64,000 nt of DNA from Streptomyces fumigatiscleroticus (lineage in GTDB: Bacteria; Actinomycetota; Actinomycetes; Streptomycetales; Streptomycetaceae): assembly GCF_014647975.1 (NCBI RefSeq), contig NZ_BMQF01000027.1:1-64000 (forward strand), written 5' to 3'. The position numbers and the translations under genes are program-made. Shown here piece after piece: positions 25,394 to 33,756 of the stretch (the stretch's first letter is position 1; each line of letters begins with the position of its first letter). The notes beneath the pieces were generated by a model. That model saw only the letters and a list, made by a program, of their open reading frames with translations. It was not told the origin of the DNA and made no database searches.

Positions 25394-26467
25394 ATGACCG
25401 ACAGCTCCGTTCCGTTCCGCGCCGGCCGCGAGGGCTATGCCGGCTACCGGATCCCGGCGGTGGTCGCCACCTCCGCCGGCACACTGCTCGCCTTCTGCGA
25501 GGGCCGGAAGGACTCCGCGCGGGACTGGGGCCACATCGACATCGTGCTCAAGCGCTCCACGGACGGCGGGCGCACCTGGGGTCCCCTGAAGGTGGCCGCC
25601 GACAACGACCGGCACCTCGCCGGCAACCCGGCCCCCGTCGTCCTGGACACCGGCCGCATCCTGCTCGTGCACGTCTGCTCCGCGGCGTCCGCCAGCGAGG
25701 ACGCCATCCTGCGCGGCCGGGTGAGCGCCGCCGACGGCCGCCGGGTCCGGGTGCGCCACAGTGACGACGACGGCCTCACCTGGTCGAGCCCGAAGGAGAT
25801 CACCGCGCAGGTGAAGAAGCCCGGCTGGCGCTGGTACGCCACCACCCCCGGCCACGCGATCCAGCTGAGCACCGGCCGGGTCCTCGTCCCCGGCAACCAC
25901 ACCCTGCCGCCCGCCGGCAGCGACACCGGCACGGAGGCGAAGTACAACAGCGGCCACTGCCTGCTCAGCGACGACCGCGGCGCCACCTGGTACCTCGGCT
26001 GTCTCGACGAGAACACCGACGGATACGTCAACGTCAACGAGACCACCGCCGCCGAGCTCCCCGACGGCCGGGTCTACTTCAACGCCCGCAACGACTCCCC
26101 GTCCCCCGGCAACCGCGCCGACGCCCACTCGGCCGACGGCGGGAAGACCCTGGTCAAACCCTTCCGCCCGCAGGCCGGCCTGGTCACCCCCGTCTGCCAG
26201 GGCAGCGTCCTGCAACTCCGCGACCCCGACGTGCTGCTGTACTCCGGGCCGGCCGACCCCGCCGCCCGCGCCCTGATGACGATCCGCGCCTCCACCGACG
26301 GCGGCACCACCTGGCGTCCGGCGTACACCGTCGACGGGCTGCCCGCCGCCTACTCCGACCTGGTCCGCATCGACACGGACACCGTCGGGCTGCTGTACGA
26401 GACCGGGGACTTCGGCCCGTACGAGACGATCGCCTTCCGGCGGGTGCCGGTGACGCGGCTCACCTGA
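25394..26467 (+). CDS. exo-alpha-sialidase-like BNR protein, no signal peptide
   Basis: A 357-residue six-bladed propeller of the GH33 sialidase superfamily. The RIP motif is GYRIPAVV (Arg19), and four Asp boxes are visible: STDGGRTW, SDDDGLTW, SDDRGATW and STDGGTTW. Glu in FCEGRKDSARDWGHID and the later Tyr near LLYETGDFGPYE suit the catalytic set. Most bacterial sialidases are secreted, but this start (ATG 25394 after GGGAG) has no signal peptide. Either the protein is cytoplasmic or an upstream exporting start was missed; the upstream frame shows no hydrophobic segment. Confidence 0.85.
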   Translation: MTDSSVPFRAGREGYAGYRIPAVVATSAGTLLAFCEGRKDSARDWGHIDIVLKRSTDGGRTWGPLKVAADNDRHLAGNPAPVVLDTGRILLVHVCSAASASEDAILRGRVSAADGRRVRVRHSDDDGLTWSSPKEITAQVKKPGWRWYATTPGHAIQLSTGRVLVPGNHTLPPAGSDTGTEAKYNSGHCLLSDDRGATWYLGCLDENTDGYVNVNETTAAELPDGRVYFNARNDSPSPGNRADAHSADGGKTLVKPFRPQAGLVTPVCQGSVLQLRDPDVLLYSGPADPAARALMTIRASTDGGTTWRPAYTVDGLPAAYSDLVRIDTDTVGLLYETGDFGPYETIAFRRVPVTRLT

Positions 26468-26511
26468 ACCGTGCGCGGAGGACGCCGCCGGGGCGGACGT
26501 AAAGTCGGCCC

Positions 26512-27216
26512 ATGACCTCCAGCGACAGTGCACAGAAGCCGCCCGCCAAGGGCCCCTGGGATCTGCCCGACGTCTCCGGACTCGTCGTCGGCGTGCTCGG
26601 CGGGACCGGGCCGCAGGGCAAGGGCCTGGCCTACCGGCTCGCCCGGGCCGGCCAGAAGGTGATCGTCGGCTCGCGCGCCGCCGAACGCGCGCGGGCCGCC
26701 GCCGAGGAGCTCGGGCACGGCGTCGAGGGCGCCGACAACGCCGAGACCGCCCGCCGCAGCGACATCGTGATCGTCGCCGTGCCCTGGGAGGGCCACGGCG
26801 ACACCCTCACGTCCCTGCGCGAGGAGCTGACCGGCAAGCTCGTCGTCGACTGCGTCAACCCGCTGGGCTTCGACAAGAAGGGCGCCTACGCGCTGAAGCC
26901 CGAGGAGGGCAGCGCCGCCGAGCAGGCCGCGGCCCTGCTGCCGGGCTCCCGGGTCACCGCCGCCTTCCACCATCTGTCCGCCGTACTGCTCCAGGACCCG
27001 GAGATCGAGGAGATCGACACCGACGTCATGGTGCTGGGGGAGGCCCGCGCCGACGTGGAGACCGTGCAGGCGCTGGCCGGGCGCATCCCCGGCATGCGCG
27101 GCATCTTCGCCGGACGGCTGCGCAACGCCCACCAGGTGGAGTCGCTGGTGGCCAATCTGATCTCCGTCAACCGGCGCTACAAGGCCCACGCGGGACTCCG
27201 TCTCACCGACGTCTGA
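26512..27216 (+). CDS. npdG: NADPH:F420 reductase (F420-dependent NADP reductase family)
   Basis: A 234-residue enzyme. Residues 22-35 (GLVVGVLGGTGPQG) form the NADP-binding loop, and VGSRAAERARAA recognises the ribose phosphate. VVDCVNPLGFDKKGAY and the AFHHLSAVLL region complete the F420-dependent reductase family signature. It transfers hydride between NADPH and cofactor F420, supplying F420H2 for actinomycete oxidoreductases. A 30-residue N-terminal extension precedes the fold. A terminator hairpin follows immediately. Confidence 0.9.
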   Translation: MTSSDSAQKPPAKGPWDLPDVSGLVVGVLGGTGPQGKGLAYRLARAGQKVIVGSRAAERARAAAEELGHGVEGADNAETARRSDIVIVAVPWEGHGDTLTSLREELTGKLVVDCVNPLGFDKKGAYALKPEEGSAAEQAAALLPGSRVTAAFHHLSAVLLQDPEIEEIDTDVMVLGEARADVETVQALAGRIPGMRGIFAGRLRNAHQVESLVANLISVNRRYKAHAGLRLTDV

Positions 27217-27222
27217 GCCGAT

Positions 27223-27252
27223 GGGGGACACTGGGAGCAGCCAGTGTCCCCC
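27223..27252 (+). terminator. terminator hairpin after npdG
   Basis: Perfect 12-bp stem GGGGGACACTGG/CCAGTGTCCCCC with loop GAGCAG. It begins 7 bp after the npdG stop and ends 17 bp before the next ATG. There is no T-tract, as usual in Streptomyces. Confidence 0.8.
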
Positions 27253-27269
27253 CGACAGGAGCCGACCCC

Positions 27270-27458
27270 ATGCCCCGCCTCGCCCTCTACACCCTGATCG
27301 TCTGCCTGCTCGCCGTGGCCGCGGCGGTGGTCTCCTTCGCCCAGGGCGCCTGGTTCATCGGCGTCGTCTGGGTGCTGCTGGCGGGGCTGTCGTCCAACAT
27401 GACCTGGTACTACTTCAAGCGCAACCGGCAGCCCCGGGGCGAGTCCGTCACGAGCTGA
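27270..27458 (+). CDS. small two-helix membrane protein
   Basis: A 62-residue protein with two hydrophobic segments (LYTLIVCLLAVAAAVVSF and WFIGVVWVLLAGLSSNMTW) and a basic C-terminus (YYFKRNRQPRGE). ATG 27270 follows CAGGAG. Its end overlaps the convergent M50 protease gene by 11 bp. Conserved small actinobacterial membrane protein; no known role. Confidence 0.75.
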   Translation: MPRLALYTLIVCLLAVAAAVVSFAQGAWFIGVVWVLLAGLSSNMTWYYFKRNRQPRGESVTS

Positions 27459-28248
27459 CCGAGCAGAACTCGTTCGTGCCCTGCCAGAACCGGAACAGCT
27501 CCTGGCCGCAGTAGGTCTCGAACTCGTCGATGCCCAGCGCCCGCAGCACGGCGTCCACCGCGTCGAAGAAGGCGCCGTTCACCGACGGCAGGAACAGCAG
27601 CGCGAAGACGAAGAGCAGGCCGAACGGCGCGAACGGCTCCACCTGACGCCTGACGTTGTACGACAGCCAGGGCTCCAGCACCCCGTAGCCGTCCAGGCCC
27701 GGCACCGGCAGGAGGTTCAGTATCGCCGCCGTGACCTGGAGCAGGGCGAGGAAGGCCAGCGCGAACCGGAAGTCGCGCGGGACGCCGTCCAGCGCGTCCA
27801 GCCAGAACGGGGCCGTGCACACGGCCGCGAACAGCACATTGGTCAGCGGGCCCGCCGCCGAGATCAGGCTGTGCCGCCAGCGGCCCCGGATCCGGCCCCG
27901 CTCGATGAAGACCGCGCCGCCGGGCAGCCCGATCCCGCCCATGATCAGGAAGAGCACCGGCAGCACGATGCTCAGCACGGCGTGCGTGTACTTCAGCGGG
28001 TTCAGCGTGAGATAGCCCTTGGCGCCGATCGTGATGTCGCCGCTGTGCAGGGCGGTGCGGGCGTGCGCGTACTCGTGCAGGCACAGGGAGACGATCCACG
28101 CGCCCGTCACGAACAGGAACACGGCGACGCCGGGCTGCTCGGCGAACCCGGTCCAGGTGGCCCATCCCGTGACTCCCGTCACGGCCAGGATCCCCACGAA
28201 GACCGGACTGATCCGGCGGTCACTGTGCCGGCTGGTGGCGGTGGTCAT
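27448..28248 (-). CDS. site-2-protease-like M50 membrane metalloprotease
   Basis: A 266-residue membrane protein with about six hydrophobic segments. The zinc motif HEYAH is at residues 58-62 inside SLCLHEYAHARTALHSGD. The second M50 motif is NLLPVPGLDGYG, supplying the third ligand Asp. It lacks a PDZ domain, so it belongs to the compact M50B group rather than RseP proper. Targets cannot be inferred. It starts at ATG 28248 and is divergent from the AfsR-like regulator gene. Confidence 0.88.
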   Translation of the reverse strand: MTTATSRHSDRRISPVFVGILAVTGVTGWATWTGFAEQPGVAVFLFVTGAWIVSLCLHEYAHARTALHSGDITIGAKGYLTLNPLKYTHAVLSIVLPVLFLIMGGIGLPGGAVFIERGRIRGRWRHSLISAAGPLTNVLFAAVCTAPFWLDALDGVPRDFRFALAFLALLQVTAAILNLLPVPGLDGYGVLEPWLSYNVRRQVEPFAPFGLLFVFALLFLPSVNGAFFDAVDAVLRALGIDEFETYCGQELFRFWQGTNEFCSVSS

Positions 28249-28412
28249 GGGACTCCCTGGCTCTCTTCACGGGTGGGGCGGGGGCGACGGGGTGGGACCG
28301 CCCGACCGTACCGGGCGCAGAGGCTGAACGTCCCGGGGGCGGGCACGGGTTCCGCACCGCCGCGCGGCGCTCCGCCATATCCCCGTGACCGGTCACGGCC
28401 GGACCGGAGAGA

Positions 28413-31400
28413 ATGGATCCCGTGCGCTACCGCATCCTCGGCACCACGCAGGTACTCCGTCCCGACGGCACGGCCGTCCCGGTGGGCGGGGCGCGGCTGC
28501 GTGCCCTGCTGACCGTGCTCGCCCTGCGCACCGGCCGCACCGTGCCGGCCGGGCTGCTGGTTCAGGAGGTGTGGGACGGCGACCCGCCCGCCGACGCGAC
28601 CGGCGCGCTCCAGGCACTGGTCGGCCGGCTGCGCCGGGCCCTCGGCGCCGGCGCGGTCGCCTCCGCCGAGGGCGGCTACCGGCTCACCGCCCTGCCCGAC
28701 GACGTCGACCTGCACCGCTTCGAGCGGCTGGCCGGCGAGGGCACCCGCGCCCTGGCCGACGGCGACCCCGCCAAGGCGGCCGTCGTCCTCGACGACGCCC
28801 TCGCCCTGTGGCACGGCCCGGCCCTGGCCGACCTGCCCGACCGCACCGCCGAGGCGGCCCGCTGGGAGACCCGGCGGCTGGACGTGCTGCGCGCCCGGCA
28901 CACCGCCGCCCTCGCCCTCGGCCACGCCGAGCAGTCCCTGCCGGAGCTGACCGCCCTGTGCGACGGCCGTCCCCTGGACGAACCGCTCCAGGCGCTGCGC
29001 CTGCGCGCCCTGCGCGACGCGGGCCGCACCGCCGAGGCGCTCGCCGCCTACGAGGACGTACGCCGTCACCTGGCCGACCGGCTCGGGTCCGACCCGGGGC
29101 CGGAGCTGCGCGCGCTGCACGGGGAGCTGCTGGGCGGGGCGTCGGCGCCGCAGGAGGCCGGACCCGCCGGTGGCACCTCCGGGCCGCCCGCTCCCGCCGG
29201 GGAGCCGGTGCCCGGCCCGGCGCTGTCGTCGGGCGAGGCACCGGCCCGGGGCCGGACCCCCGGCAACCTCCGGGCCCGGCTCACCTCCTTCGTCGGCCGG
29301 GAGGGGGAGATCGAGACCATCCGCCGGGACCTCGGCGCGGCGCGGCTGGTCACCCTGCTCGGGCCCGGCGGGGCCGGCAAGACGCGGCTCTCCCAGGAGG
29401 CGGCCGAGGCCGCGCGGGACGTCGCGGGGGACGGCGTGTGGCTGGCCGAGCTGGCGCCGGTGGACGATCCGGACGCCGTGCCGGAGGCCGTGCTCACCGC
29501 CGTCGGTGCCCGCGAGACCGTGATGTACGGGGCCGGCGCCGAGGAGATGCGCGCCGTCTCCGACCGCAACGACGACCCCGTCGAACGGCTGGTCGAGCAC
29601 TGCGGCCGGCGCCGTATGCTGCTCATCCTCGACAACTGCGAGCATGTGATCGACGCGGCGGCGCATCTCGCCGAGGACCTGCTCGCCCGCTGCCCGCGCC
29701 TGACCGTGCTGGCCACCAGCCGCGAGCCCCTGGGTGTGGCCGGGGAGCTGCTGCGGCCGGTGGAGCCGCTGCCCGAGCCGGCGGCGCTGCGGCTGCTCGC
29801 CGACCGCGGCGCGGCCGCCCGTCCCGGCTTCCGCGTCGAGGACGACCCCGGCGCCTGCGCCGAGATCTGCCGCCGTCTGGACGGCCTGCCGCTGGCCATC
29901 GAGCTGGCGGCCGCCCGGCTGCGCATGCTGACGCCGCGGCAGATAGCCGACCGGCTCGACGACCGCTTCCGGCTGCTCACCTCCGGCAGCCGCACCGTCC
30001 TGCCCCGCCAGCAGACCCTGCGCGCGGTCGTCGACTGGTCCTGGGAGCTGCTCGACGAGGACGAACGGGACGTGCTGCGGCGCCTGTCGGTGTTCGCGGG
30101 CGGCTGCGACCTGGCCGCCGCCGAGGCCGTGTGCGGGCCCGCCGCCCTGGAGGCGCTGGCCTCGCTGGTCGACAAGTCGCTGGTCGTGGCCGCCCCGTCG
30201 GAGGCGGGCGAGATGCGCTACCGGCTCCTGGAGACCGTCGCCGAGTACGCGGGCGAACGGCTCGACGAGGCGGGCGAGCGCAGAGCCGCCGAGCGCGCGC
30301 ATCTGACGTACTACCGCGAGCTGGCCCGTACCACCGACCCGTTGCTGCGCGGCCCCGGGCAGCTCGCCGCCGTCGCGCGGCTGGAGCGCGAGTACGAGAA
30401 CCTGCGCACCGCCCTGCGCCGCGCCGTCGCCGGCCGCGACGAGCAGGAGGCGCTGTCGCTGGTGCTGTCCCTGGTCTGGTACTGGCAGATGCGCGATCTG
30501 CGCACCGAGGCCCGCAACTGGTGCCGCGAGGTCATCGCCCTGGGCCCCGACCCGTTCACCGAGCCGGTCCGCCGCGCCGCCCCGGTGTGGGAGCGGTGCA
30601 CGGCCGCGCCGCCCCCGATGACCGGCGAGGTCCTGTGGGAGGCCCGGCGCGGCGTCCATCTGGCCCATCTGGCCTGCATGGACACCGAGATGGAGAACTG
30701 GCAGACCCCGCAGGCGCGGAACAAGCTCCGCATCATCGGCGAGGTCTACGAGCCGGGGCTGCCGCAGACCTGCCGCAGCCCCGGCATGCTCTGGTTCTTC
30801 GCCCTGCTGCTGACCGGCGGCATCGACCGGCTGCGGGCCGTCGTCGACGCCTCCGTCCGCACCTGCCGCGAGACACCCGGATTCGAGTGGGAGCTCGCCG
30901 CCAGCCTCCAGATGCGCGCCAACATCCTGGCCAACCGCAGCGACTGGGCGGGCGACGCCAACCGCGACGCCGACGAGGCGCTGGAGATCTACCGGCGGCT
31001 GGGAGACGCCTGGGGCGCCGCCGAGGCGCTGTCCGCCCGGGGCGAGACCCATGAGCGCAAGGGGCACTACCTGCTCGCGGCCGCCGACTACGAGGCCGCG
31101 ATGGAGCAGGCCGAACGGCTCGGCGCCCGCGCCCAGCGGGAGGTGCTCGCCACCCGCCTGGGCAGTGCCCTGCTGGAGGCGGGCGAGAGCGAGCGGGGCG
31201 AGCGGCTGCTGCGCGAGGTGATCGCCCGCCAGGACGGCCCGCACAACGAGGCCATGCCCGCCGCCCGGCTCACGCTCGCCCAACGGCTCGCCATGACCGG
31301 CCGCCTCGCCGAAGCCCGTGAGCAACTGCGGGTGCTGCGCGAGGAGTTCAGCCTCTCCCACTTCGTCGTCTTCGACGCGTTCATCCTGAGCGCGGAGGCC

Positions 31401-31760
31401 TGGCTCGACGCCCTCGACGGCCACGACGACGAGGCCCTGGACAAGACCCGGCAGGCGCTGCGACGGGCCGACGACCCGCTGTCGCAGGTCATCGCGCCGC
31501 ACATGCGCTTCTTGTATCTGACCGTCGCCGCGCTGCCGCTCGCCCGGATGGACGGCGGGCGCCGCGCCCGCGACGCCGCCCGGTGCCTCGGCGCCGCCCG
31601 GGCGATGCTGCCGCCGGACTACGTGGGCACGGGAGTGGAACGCGAGGCGTGGCGGCGGGCCGTCGACCGGACGCGGGCGGCGCTCGGCGAGGAGGCGTAC
31701 GAGGCCGCGTACGCGGAGGGCGGCGGCCTCTCTCCCGAGGAGGCCGCCGCCCTGGTCTGA
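28413..31760 (+). CDS. AfsR/SARP-family regulator with NB-ARC and TPR-like region
   Basis: A 1115-residue regulator. Residues 1-95 are the SARP winged-helix domain (RYRILGTTQVLRPDG, RLRALLTVLAL, LVQEVWDGDPP). Residues 100-250 are the bacterial transcriptional activation (BTAD) domain. After a Pro/Gly linker comes an NB-ARC ATPase with P-loop GPGGAGKT (317-324), Walker B LLILDNCEHV (near 403-410) and GLPLAIELAAARLR. The C-terminal 500 residues are helical repeats. AfsR-like proteins integrate signals to activate secondary metabolism or transport genes. The ABC exporter pair converges on its 3' end, and that pair's upstream region has 11-bp iterons of SARP type. Confidence 0.9.
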   Translation: MDPVRYRILGTTQVLRPDGTAVPVGGARLRALLTVLALRTGRTVPAGLLVQEVWDGDPPADATGALQALVGRLRRALGAGAVASAEGGYRLTALPDDVDLHRFERLAGEGTRALADGDPAKAAVVLDDALALWHGPALADLPDRTAEAARWETRRLDVLRARHTAALALGHAEQSLPELTALCDGRPLDEPLQALRLRALRDAGRTAEALAAYEDVRRHLADRLGSDPGPELRALHGELLGGASAPQEAGPAGGTSGPPAPAGEPVPGPALSSGEAPARGRTPGNLRARLTSFVGREGEIETIRRDLGAARLVTLLGPGGAGKTRLSQEAAEAARDVAGDGVWLAELAPVDDPDAVPEAVLTAVGARETVMYGAGAEEMRAVSDRNDDPVERLVEHCGRRRMLLILDNCEHVIDAAAHLAEDLLARCPRLTVLATSREPLGVAGELLRPVEPLPEPAALRLLADRGAAARPGFRVEDDPGACAEICRRLDGLPLAIELAAARLRMLTPRQIADRLDDRFRLLTSGSRTVLPRQQTLRAVVDWSWELLDEDERDVLRRLSVFAGGCDLAAAEAVCGPAALEALASLVDKSLVVAAPSEAGEMRYRLLETVAEYAGERLDEAGERRAAERAHLTYYRELARTTDPLLRGPGQLAAVARLEREYENLRTALRRAVAGRDEQEALSLVLSLVWYWQMRDLRTEARNWCREVIALGPDPFTEPVRRAAPVWERCTAAPPPMTGEVLWEARRGVHLAHLACMDTEMENWQTPQARNKLRIIGEVYEPGLPQTCRSPGMLWFFALLLTGGIDRLRAVVDASVRTCRETPGFEWELAASLQMRANILANRSDWAGDANRDADEALEIYRRLGDAWGAAEALSARGETHERKGHYLLAAADYEAAMEQAERLGARAQREVLATRLGSALLEAGESERGERLLREVIARQDGPHNEAMPAARLTLAQRLAMTGRLAEAREQLRVLREEFSLSHFVVFDAFILSAEAWLDALDGHDDEALDKTRQALRRADDPLSQVIAPHMRFLYLTVAALPLARMDGGRRARDAARCLGAARAMLPPDYVGTGVEREAWRRAVDRTRAALGEEAYEAAYAEGGGLSPEEAAALV

Positions 31761-31786
31761 GGCGCGCCGCGGTGCGGTCACCGGCG

Positions 31787-32602
31787 TCAGCTCTTGGTGC
31801 GGAACTTGTGGATCGCGACCGGTGCCATCACCGCCGTGATCGCCGCCGACCAGCCGAGCGTCACCCACAGGTCGTGCGCGACCGGGCCGCCCAGCATCAG
31901 CCCGCGCGCCGCGTCCGCGAGCGTGGACAGCGGGTTGTAGTCCGTGAACGCCTGGAGCCAGCCCGGCATCGACGCGGTCGGCGCGAAGATCGACGAGCCG
32001 AACTGGAGCGGGAACAGCACCAGGAAGCCCATCGCCTGCACGGACTGCGCGTTCTTCAGGACCACGCCCAGGGTGAGGAACACCCACATGATCGACGAGG
32101 CGAACACCGCGGACAGCCCCACGGCCGCGAACAGACCGGGCCAGCGGGTGATGTCGAAACCGACCAGCACGGCCACGATCATCAGCACGGTGGTCGCGAA
32201 GAGCATCCGCGCCAGCTCCACCGTGATCTTCGCGAAGAGCACCGAGCCGCGCCCGATCGGCAGCGAGCGGAAGCGGTCCATGACGCCGGAGTTGAAGTCC
32301 TGGCTGAAGCCGGTGCCGACACCCTGGGACAGGGTCATGCTCATCATCGCGATCATGCCCGGGATCACGTACTGGACGTATCCGTCCTGCCCGCCGCCCA
32401 GGGCCTGCCCGATCGAGCCGCCGAAGACGTACACGAACAGCAGGGTGAAGACGATCGGCATCAGCAGCGCGTCGAACATCGACTCGGGGTCCTGCCGGAT
32501 CCACAGCAGATTGCGGCGGATCAGCGCGCCGGTGTGACGCAGATGGCCGCGGAGCGGGATGCGCGTGTCGGCGGCGGTGGGGGAGAGAGTGGCGGTGGTC
32601 AT
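31787..32602 (-). CDS. ABC-2 type exporter permease, DrrB-like
   Basis: A 271-residue permease with six hydrophobic segments. The N-terminal IRRNLLWIRQDPESMFDALL is the cytoplasmic lead of the DrrB/ABC-2 family, and MDRFRSLPIGRGSVLFAKI is the conserved ABC-2 loop. It acts with the ATPase encoded just upstream; start ATG 32602 overlaps the ATPase stop by four bases (ATGA). Substrate unknown; relatives export daunorubicin, other drugs or lipids. Confidence 0.9.
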   Translation of the reverse strand: MTTATLSPTAADTRIPLRGHLRHTGALIRRNLLWIRQDPESMFDALLMPIVFTLLFVYVFGGSIGQALGGGQDGYVQYVIPGMIAMMSMTLSQGVGTGFSQDFNSGVMDRFRSLPIGRGSVLFAKITVELARMLFATTVLMIVAVLVGFDITRWPGLFAAVGLSAVFASSIMWVFLTLGVVLKNAQSVQAMGFLVLFPLQFGSSIFAPTASMPGWLQAFTDYNPLSTLADAARGLMLGGPVAHDLWVTLGWSAAITAVMAPVAIHKFRTKS

Positions 32603-33618
32603 ACGGCGACCTCCTCGCGGTCGTCGGCGGGCGCGGTGTCCTGCGGGGCACTGGCACGGTGGCCGGTGAGGGAGAGGAACACCTCGTCCAGGCTGGGCAG
32701 TTCGGTGGTGACGGAGGCGAGCGTGATGCCGCGCGCGGTCACCGCGCCGACCACCGCCGTCAGCTGCTCGTCGCTCAGGATCGGGACCAGCACGGCGCCG
32801 CGTTCGGTGTCCACGGTGCTGGTGGCGAGCCCGGTGATGCCCAGGTCGTCCAGATAGCCGGCGAGCGGGCGCAGCTCTTGCGGGTCGGCCGGGCGGACCC
32901 GCAGCGTACGGCCGCCGACCTTGGCCTTCAGCTCCTCGATGCCGCCGTTCGCGATCACCTTGCCGCGGTCCACGACGGTCAGTTCGGAGGCGAGCTGCTC
33001 GGCCTCCTCCATGTACTGGGTGGTGAGCAGGACGGTCACACCGTCGCCGACCATGCGCTTGACCTCGTCCCACACCTCGTTGCGGGTGCGCGGGTCCAGG
33101 CCGGTGGTGGGCTCGTCCAGGTAGAGGACGGCCGGGTGGCCGATCATCGAGGCGGCCAGGTCCAGCCGCCGCCGCATACCGCCGGAGTAGGTGCCCGCCG
33201 GGCGCTTGGCGGCCTCGGTGAGGGAGAAGCGTTCCAGCAGCTCGTCGGCGCGGGCCCGGGCGTCCTTGCGGGACAGGTCCAGCAGCCGGCCGATCATGTA
33301 GAGGTTCTCCCAGCCGGGGAGCTTCTCGTCCACGGAGGCGTACTGGCCGGTGAGCCCGATCACCCGGCGCAGCTGCCGGGGCTGCCGCACCACGTCGTAG
33401 CCGGCCACGACGGCCTGCCCGGCGTCGGGCGTCAGAAGGGTGGAGAGGATGCGGACGAGGGTGGTCTTGCCGGCGCCGTTCGGCCCGAGCACACCCATCA
33501 CGGTGCCCTCGCGCACATCCAGGTCGACGCCGTCCAGCGCCTTGGTCTCGCCGTAGTGCTTGACCAGCCCCCGTACGGTGACGGCCGCGCCGCCGGGTTC
33601 CTTGTCGATGCGTGTCAT
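32599..33618 (-). CDS. DrrA-like ABC exporter ATP-binding protein
   Basis: A 339-residue ATPase. Walker A is GPNGAGKTT, the signature YSGGMRRRLDLA, Walker B LYLDEPTTGLD, and the switch TTQYMEEAE. The DrrA-specific C-terminal domain (residues 215-315) follows, ending in LPSLDEVFLSLTGHRA. I chose ATG 33618; the frame is open to an ATG at 33690, but that stretch is made of the 11-bp repeats discussed separately and would encode no fold. Co-transcribed with the permease. Confidence 0.9.
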   Translation of the reverse strand: MTRIDKEPGGAAVTVRGLVKHYGETKALDGVDLDVREGTVMGVLGPNGAGKTTLVRILSTLLTPDAGQAVVAGYDVVRQPRQLRRVIGLTGQYASVDEKLPGWENLYMIGRLLDLSRKDARARADELLERFSLTEAAKRPAGTYSGGMRRRLDLAASMIGHPAVLYLDEPTTGLDPRTRNEVWDEVKRMVGDGVTVLLTTQYMEEAEQLASELTVVDRGKVIANGGIEELKAKVGGRTLRVRPADPQELRPLAGYLDDLGITGLATSTVDTERGAVLVPILSDEQLTAVVGAVTARGITLASVTTELPSLDEVFLSLTGHRASAPQDTAPADDREEVAV

Positions 33619-33641
33619 GCCGTCGACGGTGTCAACGCCCA

Positions 33642-33690
33642 CCGACAAACCGCCGACAGGCCGCCGACAGGACGTCGGCGCCACCGACAT
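33642..33690 (-). promoter_or_regulatory. 11-bp iterons upstream of the DrrA-like gene, SARP-box-like
   Basis: Read on the minus strand, TGTCGGCGGCC, TGTCGGCGGTT and TGTCGGTGGGC follow one another with an exact 11-bp period. Another TGTCGG lies 20 bp upstream of the first (near 33689). A TTGACA follows directly downstream. Heptamers repeated every 11 bp upstream of the -35 hexamer are how SARP activators bind. The next gene cluster encodes an AfsR/SARP regulator. Confidence 0.55.
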
Positions 33691-33701
33691 CCCGCCGACG
33701 G

Positions 33702-33740
33702 CGACGGCCCCGCCGGCGGGGGAGGCCGGCGGGGCCGTCG
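33702..33740 (-). terminator. terminator hairpin after panB
   Basis: Perfect 16-bp stem CGACGGCCCCGCCGGC/GCCGGCGGGGCCGTCG with a 7-base loop. It lies 16 bp after the panB stop and separates panB from the ABC exporter operon on the same strand. Confidence 0.85.
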
Positions 33741-33756
33741 GTGGTGCCGCGACGGC

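Noticed and set aside
28245..32657. Minus-strand frame of about 1470 codons across the AfsR-like gene
   Set aside because: No recognisable domain over the AfsR overlap; composition is that of an antisense shadow.
28413..33618. Antibiotic biosynthetic gene cluster suggested by the SARP regulator and DrrAB exporter
   Set aside because: No biosynthetic enzymes (PKS, NRPS, terpene, RiPP) lie between or beside them; neighbours are panB and an M50 protease.
33619..33690. N-terminal extension of the DrrA-like ATPase from ATG 33690
   Set aside because: The extension is encoded by the 11-bp iterons and adds no fold; family members begin near ATG 33618.
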